This document shows positions 61,533 to 64,000 of a stretch of 64,000 nt of DNA, one piece after another; the stretch's first letter is position 1, and each line of letters starts with the position of its first letter. Location: assembly GCF_039531105.1 (NCBI RefSeq), contig NZ_BAAAPK010000001.1:2356001-2420000 (forward strand), in the 5' to 3' direction. Source of the DNA: Microbacterium lacus (GTDB lineage: Bacteria > Actinomycetota > Actinomycetes > Actinomycetales > Microbacteriaceae). Both the position numbers and the translations under genes were made by a program. Below the pieces are notes generated by a model that had not been told where the DNA came from, searched no databases, and saw nothing but the letters and a program-made list of their open reading frames with translations.

Positions 61533-62729
61533 ATGCCCGACTCCCAGAATTCCCGCGTCGCCGTCTACCTCGACTTCGACAACATCGTCATCTCCTGGTA
61601 CGACCGGGTGCACGGCCGGAACTCGTACGGGCGCGACCGTCAGCGGATCATCGAGACACCCGAAGATCCCGAGATCGCGGAACGCCTCGCGGCGGCGACG
61701 ATCGACGTCGGCGCGATCATCGACTACGCCGCGTCGCTGGGCACTCTCGTCCTGACGCGCGCCTACGCCGACTGGTCGTCGCCCGTGAACGCGGTCTACC
61801 GCAGCCAGCTCGTCGCCCGCGCGGTCGACCTCGTGCAGCTCTTCCCCGCCGCGGCGTACGCGAAGAACGGCGCCGACATCCGCCTCGCCGTGGATGCCGT
61901 CGAAGACATGTTCCGGCTCCCCGACCTCACGCACGTCGTGATCGTTGCGGGCGACTCCGATTACGTGCCACTTGCGCAGCGCTGCCGGCGCCTGGGCCGC
62001 TACGTCGTCGGCGTGGGCGTCGCGGGGTCCACGGCGAAATCCCTCGCGGCGGCGTGCGACGAGTTCGAGGCCTACGACTCCCTGCCGGGCGTGCCGCGCC
62101 CGGCCCGCACCGCACCCGCCGGAAAGGATGCCGGCGGCAGGGCGACCGGCCGTGGCAGCGGTTCGCGCGGGAAGAGCAGCACACCCGCCGCCGACGAGGC
62201 CGCCGAGGCGGAATCCGCGGCCCCGGTCGCCGCCGAGACGCCGGCGGAGACCCCTGCCCGCACCCGGGGCGGGCGCGGCTCGAAGAAGCAGCCGGCGAAG
62301 GAGACTCCGGCGGCGGACGAGCCGGCGAGCCCCGAGAAGGCGAGCGCGCAGGCGACGGCCGACGACGTGGCACCCCTCTTCCAGGCACCCGAGCCTCTCG
62401 CCCCGGCTCGCCGTACGAACCGGCGGGCGACGTCCAGCTCCGTAGCCGCGGCGGCCGCCGAGGAGACGGCATCCGAAGAATCCGCCGAAGACCCGCAGGA
62501 CGTCGCGACGCGCCTGCTGGAGCGCGCCCTGCGCCTCGGTCGCGACAAGGACGACGACGCGGAGTGGCTGCACAGTTCCGCCGTGAAGACCCACATGCGC
62601 CGGATGGACCCGTCGTTCAGCGAGAAGGCGCTCGGCTATCGATCGTTCTCGGACTTCCTCAAAGCGCGCGAGTCGATCGCGGAGCTCGAGGAGACCGGAC
62701 ACGAGCGTCTGGTGCGTCTGCGGGAGTAG
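61533..62729 (+). CDS. NYN-domain protein with C-terminal LOTUS/OST-HTH-like domain
   Basis: 398 residues. N-terminal NYN/PIN-like nuclease domain: VAVYLDFDNIVISWYDR (first Asp pair), VLTRAYADW, KNGADIRLAVDAVEDMF and HVVIVAGDSDYVPLAQRCRR with the conserved GDSDY. A charged, Ala/Pro/Glu-rich linker of about 120 residues (200-325). The last 80 residues, VATRLLERALRLGRDKDDDA then WLHSSAVKTHMRRMDPSF and YRSFSDFLKARE, match the OST-HTH/LOTUS winged helix that binds RNA. Predicted endoribonuclease acting on structured RNA. ATG 61533 with GGGAGG. Separate from the upstream pair by 47 bp. Confidence 0.88.
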   Translation: MPDSQNSRVAVYLDFDNIVISWYDRVHGRNSYGRDRQRIIETPEDPEIAERLAAATIDVGAIIDYAASLGTLVLTRAYADWSSPVNAVYRSQLVARAVDLVQLFPAAAYAKNGADIRLAVDAVEDMFRLPDLTHVVIVAGDSDYVPLAQRCRRLGRYVVGVGVAGSTAKSLAAACDEFEAYDSLPGVPRPARTAPAGKDAGGRATGRGSGSRGKSSTPAADEAAEAESAAPVAAETPAETPARTRGGRGSKKQPAKETPAADEPASPEKASAQATADDVAPLFQAPEPLAPARRTNRRATSSSVAAAAAEETASEESAEDPQDVATRLLERALRLGRDKDDDAEWLHSSAVKTHMRRMDPSFSEKALGYRSFSDFLKARESIAELEETGHERLVRLRE

Positions 62730-62734
62730 CCCCC

Positions 62735-62764
62735 TTGAAACCTGAATCAAGTTTCAGGTAATGT
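62735..62764 (+). promoter_or_regulatory. Sigma-70-like promoter with palindromic operator for the MHS transporter
   Basis: TTGAAA (62735-62740), 17-bp spacer, GTAATG (62758-62763; or TAATGT after 18 bp). The spacer carries an inverted repeat ACCTGAA-TCAAGT-TTCAGGT (arms 62740-62746 and 62753-62759). A repressor here would block polymerase directly. It is the strongest two-box promoter in the window. Confidence 0.6.
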
Positions 62765-62817
62765 GCGTGAGCGGCATCCCCCCTGCCGTTCCCGCGCCTA
62801 CAAGGAGGTATCAGCGC

Positions 62818-64000
62818 ATGGCATCAGCCACGTCTCCCCGCACCCCCGCATCGCCACCTCAGACCGCTCCCTCGAGTCTGCGTCGCGTCGTCACCGCCTC
62901 GATGGCGGGCACGGTCGTCGAGTGGTACGAGTTCTTCCTCTACGCCACGGCGGCGACGCTCGTGTTCAACAAGATCATGTTCCCGCCGTCGGACGACCCG
63001 TACGCTCCGATCATCGCCGCCTTCGTGACGTACGCGGTCGGTTTCGTCGCCCGCCCGCTCGGCGGCATCGTCTTCGGCCACTTCGGCGACAAGTACGGCC
63101 GCAAGAAGCTCCTGCAGTTCGCGATCGTGCTGGTCGGCGTCGCCACGTTCCTGATGGGATGCCTGCCGACGTACGCGCAAGTGGGCCTCCTCGCGCCGAT
63201 CCTGCTCGTCGTGCTGCGCTTCGCCCAGGGCTTCGCGGTGGGCGGCGAATGGGGCGGTGCCGTGCTTCTGGTCGCCGAGCACTCCCCCGACAAGTCCCGC
63301 GGGTTCTGGGCGTCCTTCCCGCAGGCAGCCGTGCCGATCGGCAACCTGACCGCGACGCTCGTTCTGCTCGTGCTCAGCCGCACGCTCAGTGAGGAGCAGT
63401 TCCTCTCGTGGGGATGGCGTATCGGCTTCTGGCTTTCGGTCGTGATCGTCGCGATCGGCTACTACGTGCGCACCCGCATCACCGATGCCCCGATCTTCCT
63501 CGAGGTGCAGAAGGAGATCGAGGAGTCGAAGCAGACGCGCTACGGCGTGTTCGAGGTGCTCAAGCGCTACCCGCGCGGCGTCTTCACCGCGATGGGTCTG
63601 CGCTTCGCGGAGAACATCATGTACTACCTCGTCGTGACGTTCTCGATCACCTATCTGAGCGTCGCGCTCGAGGTGAACACCGCCGAGATCCTCGGGCTCC
63701 TGGCGATCGCGCACATCGTCCACATGATCGTGATCCCGCTCATCGGCGGGCTGGCCGACCGGATCGGCCGCAAGCCCACCTACCTGATCGGCGTCCTCGG
63801 TGCCGCGGTCTGGGGCTTCATCGCCTTCCCGCTGTTCGACACGAAGAACCCGTTCGTGATCGTGTTCGCGATCTCGCTCGGCCTGTTCATCCACGCGTTC
63901 ATGTACGCGCCGCAGCCGGCGATCATGTCCGAGATGTTCCCGACGCGCATGCGGTACTCCGGAGTCTCACTCGGATACCAGGTCACCTCGATCGTGGCCG
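62818..64000 (+). CDS. MHS-family MFS transporter (ShiA/ProP-like), C-terminus cut by window edge
   Basis: The first 394 residues. Metabolite:H+ symporter signatures: MAGTVVEWYEFFLYATAA, FGHFGDKYGRKKLL, GFAVGGEWGGAVLLVAEHSP, SWGWRIGFWLSV, GRFAENIMYYLV-like LRFAENIMYYLVVTFS. Ten helices are visible before the edge. Relatives import shikimate, proline/betaine, dicarboxylates or alpha-ketoglutarate. ATG 62818 has AAGGAGG. Regulated promoter at 62735-62764. Confidence 0.92.
   Translation, partial: MASATSPRTPASPPQTAPSSLRRVVTASMAGTVVEWYEFFLYATAATLVFNKIMFPPSDDPYAPIIAAFVTYAVGFVARPLGGIVFGHFGDKYGRKKLLQFAIVLVGVATFLMGCLPTYAQVGLLAPILLVVLRFAQGFAVGGEWGGAVLLVAEHSPDKSRGFWASFPQAAVPIGNLTATLVLLVLSRTLSEEQFLSWGWRIGFWLSVVIVAIGYYVRTRITDAPIFLEVQKEIEESKQTRYGVFEVLKRYPRGVFTAMGLRFAENIMYYLVVTFSITYLSVALEVNTAEILGLLAIAHIVHMIVIPLIGGLADRIGRKPTYLIGVLGAAVWGFIAFPLFDTKNPFVIVFAISLGLFIHAFMYAPQPAIMSEMFPTRMRYSGVSLGYQVTSIVA

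Overview
The window looks like a chromosomal segment of a high-GC actinomycete of the family Microbacteriaceae, most likely Microbacterium or a close relative. This rests on roughly 70% GC with near-exclusive G/C third positions, a CTC-type bL25 (rplY) followed by pth, a PRPP synthetase with the extended N-terminus typical of that family, a small DUF7882-like protein that I know mainly from Microbacteriaceae, and many genes whose -10 hexamer sits only 6-7 nt before the start codon (leaderless mRNAs). The assignment is recognition, not a phylogenetic test. I see no phage, insertion sequence, CRISPR array, rRNA or replication origin. No stretch over 300 bp lacks a gene; the longest gap, 12969-13243, contains the probable bL25 leader.

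Layout, left to right. 1-12968: partial O-methyltransferase; an nhaA-mazG-hisS operon; ppc; a hexapeptide (gamma-carbonic-anhydrase-like) protein; mfd; a Pro/Gln/Gly-repeat membrane protein; rplY-pth. 13244-18377: a 41-aa membrane peptide, gnd, a berberine-bridge-type FAD oxidase with a corA-like channel, and an NAD-epimerase-like protein. 18448-23115: a MacB-like ABC exporter divergent from an OmpR-type two-component system. 23214-26159: a three-gene extracytoplasmic electron-transfer locus (FMN-binding lipoprotein, ApbE flavin transferase, RnfD/NqrB-like membrane domain fused to a flavin reductase). 26278-28838: prs, glmU and a tRNA-Gln that directly abuts the glmU start codon. 29059-31282: MarR regulator, atypical Zn-ribbon short-chain dehydrogenase, SH3-like small protein. 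31289-36720: ABC-F ATPase, a four-gene osmoprotectant (Opu-type) importer, DUF427 protein. 36861-42400: ispE with an aldo/keto reductase, a Stealth phosphotransferase, a cyclic-nucleotide-type phosphodiesterase, rsmA. 42526-50501: two MFS transporters, metG-tatD, rsmI, a protein O-mannosyltransferase and a small helical protein. 50595-52431: a compact regulatory locus of two MarR proteins around a DUF7882-like protein, with a perfect palindromic operator. 52434-64000: aldo/keto reductase, HrpA helicase, quinone oxidoreductase, sulfurtransferase, O-acetylhomoserine sulfhydrylase-like enzyme, Gfo/Idh oxidoreductase, an NYN nuclease with a LOTUS-like C-terminus and a truncated MHS-family symporter.

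Most genes are housekeeping. The most unusual signals are: the flavin-based electron-transfer operon with a serine where threonine is normally flavinylated; the tRNA-Gln/glmU junction; divergent rsmI and pmt promoters whose -10 boxes overlap; a set of long intergenic inverted repeats with locus-specific arms; the over-represented GGATGCC word; the MarR/DUF7882 locus; and a short-chain dehydrogenase lacking the catalytic tyrosine.
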